Source: Lachnoclostridium sp. UBA2905 (lineage in GTDB: Bacteria > Bacillota > Clostridia > Lachnospirales > Lachnospiraceae). Taken from it: a stretch of DNA of 64,000 nt. Below are positions 46,503-54,195 of the stretch, piece by piece. Below the pieces are notes generated by a model. The model was not told where the DNA came from. It made no database searches and saw only the letters and a list, made by a program, of their open reading frames with translations. Location of the stretch: the NCBI GenBank assembly GCA_002349525.1, contig DEDL01000033.1:52901-116900 (forward strand), written 5' to 3'. Made by a program: the position numbers and the translations under genes. The first letter of the stretch is position 1; the number at the start of each line of letters is the position of its first letter.

Positions 46503-48308
46503 GTGTATAAATTAAAAAAATTATCAGATAAGTTCATTGCCTGGTCATTGATGGCGGCAATGATGGCAGGAAACTGCGTAGCATCAGGAACGACTTCATT
46601 TGCGGAAAGCAATGTTGATAAGATTGTAGATAATGAGGATATTAGTAATTACAATGAGAATGAGTATACATATCTTTATGCCAGCCTTACATGGGCGGAG
46701 TATTGGCAGGAAGAAAATATATTTCTTGAGGATGGAAAGGAATTGTCTGATAAAAGTGATAAGACAGATAGTAGAGAAGAATATGATAAGGGAGCATTTG
46801 ATGCGGTAACCCGTGCAACAACGAATCATGGTCTTCACAGGGGAAGCTATCAGAGTGAAACAGTTATTAATGCCGATAATGGAAAACAGTACACAGTTTC
46901 CTACTGGGATGCTGATGGTAAAAGTTTTTATGAAAATGATGGAACTAAAATAGGCTATTCAAGGGGCACGCTTACGCTTCCTGACGGAACAACAACTAAG
47001 CTTGTTGATTATAATGTTATTGGAATAAAATATGTGCCTGTTGCAGTTAAAACTTCAGAACTTGAGGATTTTTGCAGTAAATATAATGTTGTAAAAAATG
47101 GTGAAAGTCTTGTGGGAGGTTATTCTGAAAAAAATCTTAAGGCATATAATCTTATAGCCGACGTAACCCCTGCAACTAATGGTCTTAAAATTGCATATAA
47201 AAACAGCAATGGTAATTATTCATTTGGAAAAAGAACAATCGGAACAGATTCGGGCATTAAAAATGAGTCTCTTAAGAATGCTGCTGGAACAGTGAATACG
47301 ATTAAGACAGGCGGAAGCTATGGAGAATTCTTAAGAATGGATATAGGAAGCACTAAAACTGCTGGTGAAGGAGAAGGATATGGTCCGTTAGGTTCTATGA
47401 TGCAGACTGTAAAGTGGACATATTATGGAAATGACAGTACATATTCGAATGTTGCAGCAGAGTATGGCACAAAATTTGCAGCAGATAACTGGATGCACAA
47501 GACCATGGGAATACAGCTTGGTCTTACAGATTCCTATCGTGCGAAGCTTCCGGAAGGAATGGATGGTTCGGGGTATTGGAGAGTTACAGTGTATGACCTT
47601 GGTTATGCAGATGCGAGCTATGATATTAATGTAACAGCCGATCAGATAGCAAAGCATGTTGAGACAGACGATATTTCGGCATTAAACGATCTTATTGAAA
47701 AGGCAAAATCATTAAATGCTGCTGAATACACAGAATCCAGTTGGAAGAATCTTCTTACTGAGCTTGGTGAAGCTGAGGATGAAGTTGCAAAGAATACACA
47801 TTATGAGGCTATTGTAAATGAAGCGTGCATTCATTTACAGGAAGCTATAGATTCACTTGAAAAGATGCAGGGTGTACCGGAAGCAACACAGGCACCGGAA
47901 GCAACACAGGCACCAAAAGCAACACAGGCGCCGGAGGCAACACAGGCACCGGAAACTAAAAAGACGCCGAATCAGTTACAGACATCGGCTCCTTCTACAG
48001 AAAGTACAGCAGCTCAAAATGACGTCAAATTAAAAAAAGCTGTCATAAGTAAAGTGAAGGCAAAGAAAAAGTCCGTGACTGTAAGCTGGAAGAAAGTATC
48101 AGGAGCAACTGCCTACGAAATTCAGTATTCAACAAAAAAGAATATGAAGAAAGCAATTAAATTCAAGGTGAAAGCAAATAATGGAGCGACTATAAAAAAC
48201 CTGAAATCAAAAAAAATCTACTACATACGTGTGAGAGCAATTGCATCAAAAGGTGAAAAAAATATCAGAGCAAGCTGGTCTAAGATCAAAAAGGTGAAAG
48301 TTAAGTAG
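46503..48308 (+). CDS. Secreted Tp47-like domain protein with FIVAR-like, repeat linker and FN3 domains
   Basis: 601 residues. A signal peptide (cleavage near TTSFA) is followed by a region of about 330 residues that matches, from memory, the 47-kDa lipoprotein Tp47 of Treponema pallidum: ASLTWAEYWQEE against ATLSYADYWAGE, GAFDAVTRATTNHGLHRGSY against GMFDAVSRATHGHGAFRQQF, IGIKYVPVAV against HGMKFVPVAV, and YYGNDSTYSNVAAEYGTK against YYGDDASYTNLMASYGTK. Then come a helical FIVAR-like domain (about 385-455), four PEATQA-type repeats, and a C-terminal fibronectin III domain (VSWKKVSGATAYEIQYS). Tp47 binds penicillin, but its normal role is unclear. No lipobox is present. GTG 46503 follows GGAGG. 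First gene of the flavin cluster, directly under the iron-box promoter. Confidence 0.85.
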   Translation: MYKLKKLSDKFIAWSLMAAMMAGNCVASGTTSFAESNVDKIVDNEDISNYNENEYTYLYASLTWAEYWQEENIFLEDGKELSDKSDKTDSREEYDKGAFDAVTRATTNHGLHRGSYQSETVINADNGKQYTVSYWDADGKSFYENDGTKIGYSRGTLTLPDGTTTKLVDYNVIGIKYVPVAVKTSELEDFCSKYNVVKNGESLVGGYSEKNLKAYNLIADVTPATNGLKIAYKNSNGNYSFGKRTIGTDSGIKNESLKNAAGTVNTIKTGGSYGEFLRMDIGSTKTAGEGEGYGPLGSMMQTVKWTYYGNDSTYSNVAAEYGTKFAADNWMHKTMGIQLGLTDSYRAKLPEGMDGSGYWRVTVYDLGYADASYDINVTADQIAKHVETDDISALNDLIEKAKSLNAAEYTESSWKNLLTELGEAEDEVAKNTHYEAIVNEACIHLQEAIDSLEKMQGVPEATQAPEATQAPKATQAPEATQAPETKKTPNQLQTSAPSTESTAAQNDVKLKKAVISKVKAKKKSVTVSWKKVSGATAYEIQYSTKKNMKKAIKFKVKANNGATIKNLKSKKIYYIRVRAIASKGEKNIRASWSKIKKVKVK

Positions 48309-48360
48309 AGCATTTTTGCTATTTTACTGATATATTATTAGTTGAATATTATCATAAATT

Positions 48361-49440
48361 ATGGTTGTGAGAGTGAACGTGGATATGAAGACAGTGAGGA
48401 AAATTATTTTTGGAGTTTGCATTACAGTATGCCTGTTAGTAATACCTGGCTGCAGTAAAAATAATGCTGAATTATCAGAAAAAGTAAATAATGGTGAAGC
48501 ATCAAGAGAACTATTTGCAATGGATACAATAATGACTATTACTGCCTATGGTGAAAAATCATCAGAGGCAGTGGATGCTGCAGCTGCTGAGGTGAAGAGA
48601 TTAGATGATCTTCTTAGCACGGGTAATGCAAAAAGTGAAGTTTCTATACTGAATAAAAACGGAAACTGTCTTTTATCTGCTGATACTGGTTTCCTGCTTG
48701 AAAAATCCCTGGAACTCTATGAAAATACAGAGGGCTCATTTGACATTACCATATATCCGTTAATGAAAGAATGGGGCTTTACCTCGGATAAGTACAAGGT
48801 TCCTTCTGATGAAAGAATTAATGAACTTCTGAAAAATGTTGATTCGTCTTTGATACAGTGGAATCCGGAAAATAGATTAGCCCTGTTGCCTGATAAGGTG
48901 GAGATTGATTTTGGTGGAATAGCAAAAGGATATACTTCATCAAGAATTATGCAAATATTTAAGGAATACCATGTTACCGGAGGAATAGTATCACTTGGTG
49001 GCAATGTACAAGCTTACGGTAGAAAAAATGATAGAAATACATGGAAAATAGCTGTGGAAAATCCGGATACTTCACCACTTGACGGAGATTATGCAGGGAT
49101 ACTAACGCTAACAGACAAGGCAGTTATAACTTCTGGAGGCTACGAGCGTTATTTTGAAAAAGACGGAAAAAAATATCATCACATAATTGATCCTGCAACA
49201 GGTAAACCGGCCCGGTCAGGACTTGTAAGCGTGACTATTGTAAGCGATGATGGAACTCTTGCAGATGGATTGTCTACGTCATTATTTGTAATGGGTGGAG
49301 AAAGTGCAAAAGAGTATTGGAAAAAACATAGTGCGGAATTTGATTTTATACTAATATATGAGGATAAAACAGTAGAGGTAAGTGAAGGAATAAAGGATTC
49401 ATTTTCATCTGATTTTGATTATGAGGTGATTGGCAAATGA
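48361..49440 (+). CDS. apbE: FAD:protein FMN transferase, lipoprotein
   Basis: 359 residues. It cleaves FAD outside the membrane and attaches FMN through phosphate to a Thr/Ser of target proteins. A signal sequence ends in a lipobox (LVIPGC), so the enzyme is membrane-anchored. Family motifs are LFAMDTIMTITAYG, VEIDFGGIAKGYTSSRI, SLGGNVQAYG, YHHIIDPATGKPARSG and the Mg-binding DGTLADGLSTSLFVMG. The start is uncertain: ATG 48361 and ATG 48385 are both in frame and neither has a strong ribosome binding site. The stop overlaps the next gene (ATGA). Its substrates are very likely the FMN-binding domains encoded directly downstream. Confidence 0.95.
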   Translation: MVVRVNVDMKTVRKIIFGVCITVCLLVIPGCSKNNAELSEKVNNGEASRELFAMDTIMTITAYGEKSSEAVDAAAAEVKRLDDLLSTGNAKSEVSILNKNGNCLLSADTGFLLEKSLELYENTEGSFDITIYPLMKEWGFTSDKYKVPSDERINELLKNVDSSLIQWNPENRLALLPDKVEIDFGGIAKGYTSSRIMQIFKEYHVTGGIVSLGGNVQAYGRKNDRNTWKIAVENPDTSPLDGDYAGILTLTDKAVITSGGYERYFEKDGKKYHHIIDPATGKPARSGLVSVTIVSDDGTLADGLSTSLFVMGGESAKEYWKKHSAEFDFILIYEDKTVEVSEGIKDSFSSDFDYEVIGK

Positions 49441-50270
49441 AAAATAAAATTCAAAAATGGTCATTTCTGTTTCCTTCCATAGTTATCATATGTTTTGTAA
49501 TGATTAGTATAATGCGGACAATCCCTGCCAGAGCCCTGCAATATATTGCTGACATATCAGACAGGAAAACAGTACATTCTCAACAACCATATTATTCTGA
49601 AGATGAAGCTACAGAAAATGAAACTATTGAAAACGATATAGTTCAAACAGTAACTACCCTGAAAAGTGGGACTGAAAAAACTGCAGAATCAGATGAAGTA
49701 CAAGATATAAAAACTGCCATATCAGATCTCGGGCAGAAAACCAATAATTCACAGGCTGATGATAATTTGAAAAACAATCTTCCTGCTGACGGTGTATTTC
49801 AGGGAAGTGCCCTGTGCGATAGATTTAATTATAGTATAAGTATTTATGTTAGATTTAAGGATGGAAGAGCAGTATCAATATCAAAGCTTAAAATGTCAGG
49901 TAATGATGATCCGGCAAATGAGGCATTTATGAATAATGCCTGGAAGACAATGAGTGTACGTATTTTAAAAGCCGGAAACAGTGATGTAGATATTGTTACA
50001 GGTGCCACATATTCCTCTGATGCAATAAAAGTGGCATATCAGTCAGCATATGCAAAGGCAGTAGCTGCCAATAATAAAAATAGCAACTCAAAGGTACCCG
50101 ATAATACAATATCTGTTTCAGATAAAAAAGATGCTTCAAATAAAAATATACTTCGGACAAAAAGGATATTTCTAACAAAAAAGACGCTTCAGACAAAAAA
50201 GATAATTCAAACAAAGATGATTCTTCAGATAAAAACAGTATTTCTGATAATACAAGCTTCGATAATTTGA
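49437..50270 (+). CDS. FMN-binding domain protein, 5' part of a frameshifted three-domain gene
   Basis: Start ATG overlaps apbE by 4 bases. A signal-anchor helix (about 8-30), an acidic spacer, and an FMN-binding domain (about 118-212: DGVFQGSALCDRFNYSISIY ... VDIVTGATYSSDAIK) are followed by a linker of SDKKDASNK-type repeats. From about residue 237 the frame turns into an implausible run (ILRTKRIFLTKKT...) and stops at 50270, whereas the -1 frame continues the same repeat (SDKKDISNKKDASDKKD) straight into the next domain. The break is at the A-run 50142-50146; six A instead of five would join the parts into one protein of about 595 residues. The Thr in TGATYSS is the expected flavinylation site. 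Domain real; last about 40 residues are out-of-frame. Confidence 0.85.
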   Translation: MKNKIQKWSFLFPSIVIICFVMISIMRTIPARALQYIADISDRKTVHSQQPYYSEDEATENETIENDIVQTVTTLKSGTEKTAESDEVQDIKTAISDLGQKTNNSQADDNLKNNLPADGVFQGSALCDRFNYSISIYVRFKDGRAVSISKLKMSGNDDPANEAFMNNAWKTMSVRILKAGNSDVDIVTGATYSSDAIKVAYQSAYAKAVAANNKNSNSKVPDNTISVSDKKDASNKNILRTKRIFLTKKTLQTKKIIQTKMILQIKTVFLIIQASII

Positions 50271-51223
50271 ACGACACATCTTATATTGCAACCATTAAAG
50301 ATGGCACCTATAAGGCGGGTGCAATGTGCAAACCGGATAGTGACGGTCAGTTTAATGAGTATATGCTATATGCGGATGTAACATTTAAAAATGGTTATGT
50401 TACAGGAATCTCAGGTTTTAGCTCGGAGGATGAAAGCAATAAACCATATTATACAAAAGCAGCAAATGGCAATAAAAAATACAAAGGAGTTGTGGAGCAG
50501 ATTATCAGCCAGAATGGTGCTAAGGATATTCAGGCTGTATCTGGTGCAACATGTTCATCAAAATCATTTGTGGAAATATACAAATATGCATTAAAGATGG
50601 CTACAGTACGTGTGCCTGTATCATCTGTGCAAGTAAGGCCGGGTGACAATTCGCTTCCGGAAGAAAGCGTGCCACCAGCGTCAACGTCCAGCCCTATGCC
50701 AGAAGAAACTATGCTGCCATGGCAAGGCAACAGTCCATATCCGAAGGAAAGCACAGAACCTTTGCCGGACAATAGTCCATATCCTAAGGAAAGTGCAGAA
50801 CCTTGGCTGGATAACAGTCCATATCCGAAAGAAAGTGCAGAACCTTGGCCGGATAACAGTCCATATCCTAAGGAAAGCGCAGAACCTTTGCCAGGCAACA
50901 GTCCTTTCATGAAAAAGACGTATAATATTACCGTTTCGGTTATGCCTGATGAGGATAGGGAGTTTAGAAGATATGCAATGTCTGCAGATGTCTCATTTGA
51001 AGGAAAAAATTTCAGTGGTTTTGATAATATAGTGATTACGGATGTTACAAATGAGCCATATATGCGGCTGGCACTTAATGGCACGAAAAATGAGCCTGGA
51101 ATACTGGCAGGACTTTTACAGAAAAATGATGATTCGGTGGATGTTGTATCAGGAGCAACCTGCTCATCAAATGCATTTTTGGAAATGTATAAAAAGGCTT
51201 GTATGGAGAGAGATAAACAGTGA
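50267..51223 (+). CDS. Two FMN-binding domains, 3' part of the frameshifted gene
   Basis: Same frame is open from 50144, just after the A-run, and has no ATG or GTG before the first domain; the TTG at 50267 has no ribosome binding site. It is therefore best read as the continuation of the preceding gene. It carries FMN-binding domain 2 (DGTYKAGAMCKPDSDGQF ... AVSGATCSSKSFVE), a proline-rich linker of four 14-residue repeats (NSPYPKESAEPWPD-like), and domain 3 (YNITVSVMPDEDREFRRYAM ... VVSGATCSSNAFLE). Each SGATCSS offers a Thr for ApbE. The stop overlaps the next start by 4 bases (GTGA). Multi-flavin extracellular proteins like this carry electrons between membrane donors and outside acceptors in known systems. 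Confidence 0.85.
   Translation: MNDTSYIATIKDGTYKAGAMCKPDSDGQFNEYMLYADVTFKNGYVTGISGFSSEDESNKPYYTKAANGNKKYKGVVEQIISQNGAKDIQAVSGATCSSKSFVEIYKYALKMATVRVPVSSVQVRPGDNSLPEESVPPASTSSPMPEETMLPWQGNSPYPKESTEPLPDNSPYPKESAEPWLDNSPYPKESAEPWPDNSPYPKESAEPLPGNSPFMKKTYNITVSVMPDEDREFRRYAMSADVSFEGKNFSGFDNIVITDVTNEPYMRLALNGTKNEPGILAGLLQKNDDSVDVVSGATCSSNAFLEMYKKACMERDKQ
50729..50896 (+). repeat. 42-bp tandem repeat in the flavoprotein linker, 4 units
   Basis: Units start at 50729, 50771, 50813 and 50855, each 42 bases, coding for NSPYPKES-T/A-EP-L/W-x-D; a fifth partial begins at 50897. Differences are mostly silent or conservative, so the array is young or under selection for its Pro/acidic character. It spaces FMN-binding domains 2 and 3. 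Confidence 0.9.
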
Positions 51224-51660
51224 AAGTAAATAGCGTGAAATGGATAAATCTGATAATTATATCAGCTTTCCTATTTATATATGAAGAAACAGCGAACAAT
51301 TACGGAGATATTTCAAAATCATTTGATGCGTATAATGACAAAAATTATGCTTATGAAAATGAAGATACTTCTGGTAGTATGGATACCTGGCAGGATGGAA
51401 CATATGAAGGTGAAGCAGAGGGCTTTGGTGGCATAATCAGAGTTAGTGTTGATATATTAAATGGAAGAATAAGTGAAGTATCTATAATGTCATCGGATGG
51501 AGAAACACCGGAATATATGAATAATGCCCGAAGGCTATTGCAAGAGATATGTGAAAAACAGACTACACATATTGATGTAGTGTCAGGAGCAACATTTTCG
51601 TCAAATGGCATTTTGAATGCTGTAAAGAATGCTCTGGATAATGCACTAAAAGATAAATAA
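51220..51660 (+). CDS. Single FMN-binding domain protein, membrane-anchored
   Basis: 146 residues. The start is GTG 51220, in a GTGA overlap with the preceding stop and behind GGAGAG. An N-terminal hydrophobic segment (about 8-20) serves as signal or anchor, followed by one FMN-binding domain: DGTYEGEAEGFGGIIRVSVD, then SIMSSDGETPEYMNNARRLL and HIDVVSGATFSSNGILNAVK. The Thr of SGATFSS is the likely attachment point for FMN. It resembles the single-domain flavoproteins (RnfG/NqrC type) that accept electrons at the outer face. Placed between the multi-domain flavoprotein and the membrane ferredoxin, it could be the link between them. Confidence 0.92.
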   Translation: MKVNSVKWINLIIISAFLFIYEETANNYGDISKSFDAYNDKNYAYENEDTSGSMDTWQDGTYEGEAEGFGGIIRVSVDILNGRISEVSIMSSDGETPEYMNNARRLLQEICEKQTTHIDVVSGATFSSNGILNAVKNALDNALKDK

Positions 51661-51677
51661 GGTGTTGAGGTAATAGT

Positions 51678-52472
51678 ATGCAGCCAGCAAAAGAAAAAAA
51701 GAAATCAAATCATTTTAATAAAAAGTACATGATTAAAACAGTTAAATATGTAAGAATGGTAGTGCAGCTTATATTCTTTGTCCTGTTACCATCATTATTT
51801 GACCAGGCATTTACCGGTGTAAAAAATACAGCAGATGCAATTGGAAAAGGAAATGTCCTGCAATGGGACTCATTTACAAAAATACTGCTTATTCTCCTGA
51901 TTGTAACATTACTATTTGGCAGAGTGTTTTGTGGATATGCCTGCGCCTTTGGCGCCTTGGGGGATTATATTTATTTCCTGACTGGGAAAATCAGGGCCTG
52001 CATAAATATGAAGGTAAAGCATGGGAAGGCTGGAAAAATAAAATATCCTGTGCTTGCAGTGATTCTTATCCTGTGTTTTTTGGGTAAAAAGGATCTTGTT
52101 ACGAAATACAGTCCCTGGACAGTGTTTTCATTTATTGCATCAGGAAATTTTAAAGAGACCTTCTCGTCATCTTTGGCATCCATAATTATTTTTGGAATAA
52201 TTATAGTGGCCATGTCAGTTGAGGAAAGATTCTTTTGCAGACATCTGTGTCCTATGGGAGCTGTTTTTGCAATTGTTCCATCGGGTATTCTGGCGCGAAT
52301 ACATAAAGGTAAAAATTGCATTTCTTCCTGTCATGCATGCAGTAAAAACTGTCCGCTTGGCATTGAACCCGGAGCTGAAGAAGAAAGAGGTGAGTGCATA
52401 ACATGTTTAAGATGTGTTGTGGTCTGCCCAGGGAAAAACCTTTCTATTGTAAATAACAAAGCAAAAAATTAA
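51678..52472 (+). CDS. NapH/YccM-like membrane 4Fe-4S protein
   Basis: 264 residues. About five TM helices; a cytosolic-side motif RVFCGYACAFGALGDYIYF and CRHLCPMGAVFAIVPSG of the Fer4_5 type; and a C-terminal pair of ferredoxin clusters (CISSCHACSKNCPLGIEPG and CITCLRCVVVCPGKN). Such proteins move electrons across the cytoplasmic membrane, as in NapH or NosR. With the downstream-facing flavoproteins encoded just before it, it makes a plausible route from cytosolic or quinone electrons to covalently bound FMN outside. GAGGT precedes the ATG, 17 bases after the previous stop. It is the last gene of the cluster; no clear terminator follows before the rpmG promoter. Confidence 0.9.
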   Translation: MQPAKEKKKSNHFNKKYMIKTVKYVRMVVQLIFFVLLPSLFDQAFTGVKNTADAIGKGNVLQWDSFTKILLILLIVTLLFGRVFCGYACAFGALGDYIYFLTGKIRACINMKVKHGKAGKIKYPVLAVILILCFLGKKDLVTKYSPWTVFSFIASGNFKETFSSSLASIIIFGIIIVAMSVEERFFCRHLCPMGAVFAIVPSGILARIHKGKNCISSCHACSKNCPLGIEPGAEEERGECITCLRCVVVCPGKNLSIVNNKAKN

Positions 52473-52495
52473 AAAATAAAAAAAGAAAAAACCTG

Positions 52496-52524
52496 TTGAC
52501 GTGGCTGGATTGTTGTGTTATTCT
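52496..52524 (+). promoter_or_regulatory. Promoter of the rpmG-secE-nusG operon
   Basis: TTGACG (52496-52501) and TATTCT (52519-52524) are 17 bases apart, about 70 bases before rpmG. A run of A/T upstream could act as an UP element. Confidence 0.75.
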
Positions 52525-52594
52525 GAACTAGCGATGAAATAGGTCTTTTTTTTTGCGCTTAATTTTCCAACAAAATATCACGGAGGTGACGTAA

Positions 52595-52744
52595 ATGAGA
52601 GTTAAGATTACATTAGCTTGTACAGATTGTCAGCAGCGTAATTATGACACAACTAAGGAAAAGAAGAACCATCCGGACAGAATGGAAACAAAAAAGTATT
52701 GCAGATTTTGTAGAAAGCACACTTTGCATAAAGAGACAAAATAA
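52595..52744 (+). CDS. rpmG: 50S ribosomal protein L33
   Basis: 49 residues, MRVKITLACTDC followed by RNYDTTKEKKNHPDR and KKYCRFCRKHTLHKE. The two CxxC pairs mark the zinc-binding (C+) form of L33, which other bacteria replace by a zinc-free copy under zinc shortage. CGGAGGTGA lies before the ATG. The order rpmG-secE-nusG-rplK-rplA is the standard Firmicute one. Confidence 0.97.
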   Translation: MRVKITLACTDCQQRNYDTTKEKKNHPDRMETKKYCRFCRKHTLHKETK

Positions 52745-52758
52745 GGAGGGGCTTGTTT

Positions 52759-53010
52759 ATGAGTACAGAAGTTACTAAAACAGAGGCTGCCAAGGCAGAT
52801 TCATCTAAGAAAACAACTGCCGGTAAGGACGCCGCTCCTAAGAAGAACTTTTTTAAAGGGCTTAAAGCAGAATTTGGAAGAATCATCTGGCCTGATAAGG
52901 ACACAGTAACAAAGGAAACTGTAGCAGTAGTTGCAGCAACAGTTGTTATTGCACTTGTTATCATAGGATTAGATGCACTTATTCAGCTTGGCCTTAATGC
53001 GATTCTGTAA
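52759..53010 (+). CDS. secE: Preprotein translocase subunit SecE
   Basis: 83 residues with one TM helix (about 57-78), preceded by the conserved amphipathic FFKGLKAEFGRIIWPDKDTV. It clamps the SecY channel of the general export pathway. The N-terminus is a charged, Ala/Lys-rich tail of about 28 residues. ATG 52759 follows AAGGAGGGG; an earlier in-frame TTG overlaps this site. Confidence 0.95.
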   Translation: MSTEVTKTEAAKADSSKKTTAGKDAAPKKNFFKGLKAEFGRIIWPDKDTVTKETVAVVAATVVIALVIIGLDALIQLGLNAIL

Positions 53011-53054
53011 TTGTTCTTTTGGTTGAGTGTCATTGGACACGCAAGGAGGTTAAC

Positions 53055-53570
53055 ATGTCTGAAGCAAGATGGTATGTGGTTCACACTTATTCAGGATATG
53101 AGAATAAGGTGAAGCTTGACATTGAAAAAACAATTGAAAACAGAAACCTTCGGGATCAGATACTTGAAGTAGTGATTCCGATGGAGAGTGTTGAAGAGGA
53201 AAAGGGTGATAGCAAAAAGGTAGTGACAAGAAAGTTGCTTCCTGCATATATCCTTATTCACATGGTTATGAACGATGACACATGGTATGTAGTCAGAAAT
53301 ACACGTGGAGTTACTGGATTCGTTGGTCCGGGATCAAAGCCTGTTCCACTTTCAGATGAAGATGTTGAAAAGATGATGTCTATGAACGCTGTTCAGGAAT
53401 CACCTTTCAAGATTGGAGATTCTGTTATCGTAACAGACGGTGTATGGGAAGATACAGTTGGAGTTGTTCAGAGTGTGAACGATTCACGTAGAATTGTAAC
53501 AATCAATGTCAACATGTTTGGTCGTGAAACACCTTTTGAGATTGATTTCGCAAGCGTTAAGAAGGTGTGA
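53055..53570 (+). CDS. nusG: Transcription termination/antitermination factor NusG
   Basis: 171 residues: an NGN domain (WYVVHTYSGYENKVKLDIEK, then RKLLPAYILIHMVMND, NTRGVTGFVGPGSKPVPL) and a C-terminal KOW domain (GDSVIVTDGVWEDTVGVVQS). It binds RNA polymerase and modulates pausing and termination. ATG 53055 follows AAGGAGG at 5 bases; the open frame upstream lacks a start signal. Its target, RNA polymerase beta and beta', is encoded downstream at 56638. Confidence 0.97.
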   Translation: MSEARWYVVHTYSGYENKVKLDIEKTIENRNLRDQILEVVIPMESVEEEKGDSKKVVTRKLLPAYILIHMVMNDDTWYVVRNTRGVTGFVGPGSKPVPLSDEDVEKMMSMNAVQESPFKIGDSVIVTDGVWEDTVGVVQSVNDSRRIVTINVNMFGRETPFEIDFASVKKV

Positions 53571-53635
53571 TGATTCATTGTCTTGAAATATTAGACAGTT
53601 ATTCACATGAGTATTTTTAAGGAGGCATTTTAAAA

Positions 53636-54061
53636 ATGGCTAAAAAAGTAGAAGGATATATTAAGTTACAAATCCCTGCTGGTAAGGCAACACCTGCTCC
53701 ACCAGTTGGACCTGCCTTAGGACAGCATGGTGTAAACATTGTACAGTTTACAAAAGATTTTAATGCTAGAACAGCAAATCAGGAAGGAATGATTATACCT
53801 GTAGTTATTACAGTATATCAGGATAAGAGCTTTAGCTTTATCACTAAGACTCCTCCAGCAGCAGTTCTTTTAAAGAAAGCCTGCAAGATTCAGAGCGGTT
53901 CTGGTGTACCTAATAAGACAAAGGTAGCAACAATATCTAAAGCAGAAGTACAGAAAATCGCTGAGCTCAAGATGCCAGACCTTAATGCAGCTAGTATTGA
54001 GGCAGCAATCAGCATGATTTCAGGTACTGCAAGAAGTATGGGTATCGTTGTAGAAGACTAA
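53636..54061 (+). CDS. rplK: 50S ribosomal protein L11
   Basis: 141 residues, standard length. KLQIPAGKATPAPPVGPALG and the Pro-rich N-terminal domain bind the GTPase centre of 23S rRNA; DKSFSFITKTPPAAVLLKKA and the end GTARSMGIVVED are invariant family segments. AAGGAGG precedes the ATG. It is followed by a structured leader before rplA. Confidence 0.98.
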   Translation: MAKKVEGYIKLQIPAGKATPAPPVGPALGQHGVNIVQFTKDFNARTANQEGMIIPVVITVYQDKSFSFITKTPPAAVLLKKACKIQSGSGVPNKTKVATISKAEVQKIAELKMPDLNAASIEAAISMISGTARSMGIVVED

Positions 54062-54144
54062 TTATAACAAGGTTATTGTTAGTTGTTTATATGAATTAAT
54101 TATTGGAAAATCGCAATAAATTGACTATTTCTATGTAGAACGTC

Positions 54145-54180
54145 GTGGGAGGGCGTAAAAAAAGCTCCCGTTATTACCAC
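54145..54180 (+). promoter_or_regulatory. Probable L1-binding leader before rplA
   Basis: GTGGGAG (54145-54151) can pair in two steps with CTCCC (54165-54169) and CCAC (54177-54180), leaving an internal GGCGTAAAAAAAG loop just ahead of the rplA ribosome binding site. The shape resembles the 23S rRNA site of L1 and the autogenous L1 sites of other bacteria. Specific binding is inferred. Confidence 0.55.
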
Positions 54181-54195
54181 TAGGAGGTTATGAGA

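Noticed and set aside
46503..48308. Calling the Tp47-like protein a beta-lactamase or carboxypeptidase
   Set aside because: Tp47 activity assignments are debated and no classical penicillin-binding motifs are visible; only the domain likeness is supported.
50267..50323. Independent translation start for the second flavoprotein part
   Set aside because: Neither TTG 50267 nor ATG 50323 has a ribosome binding site, and the repeat linker continues upstream in the same frame.
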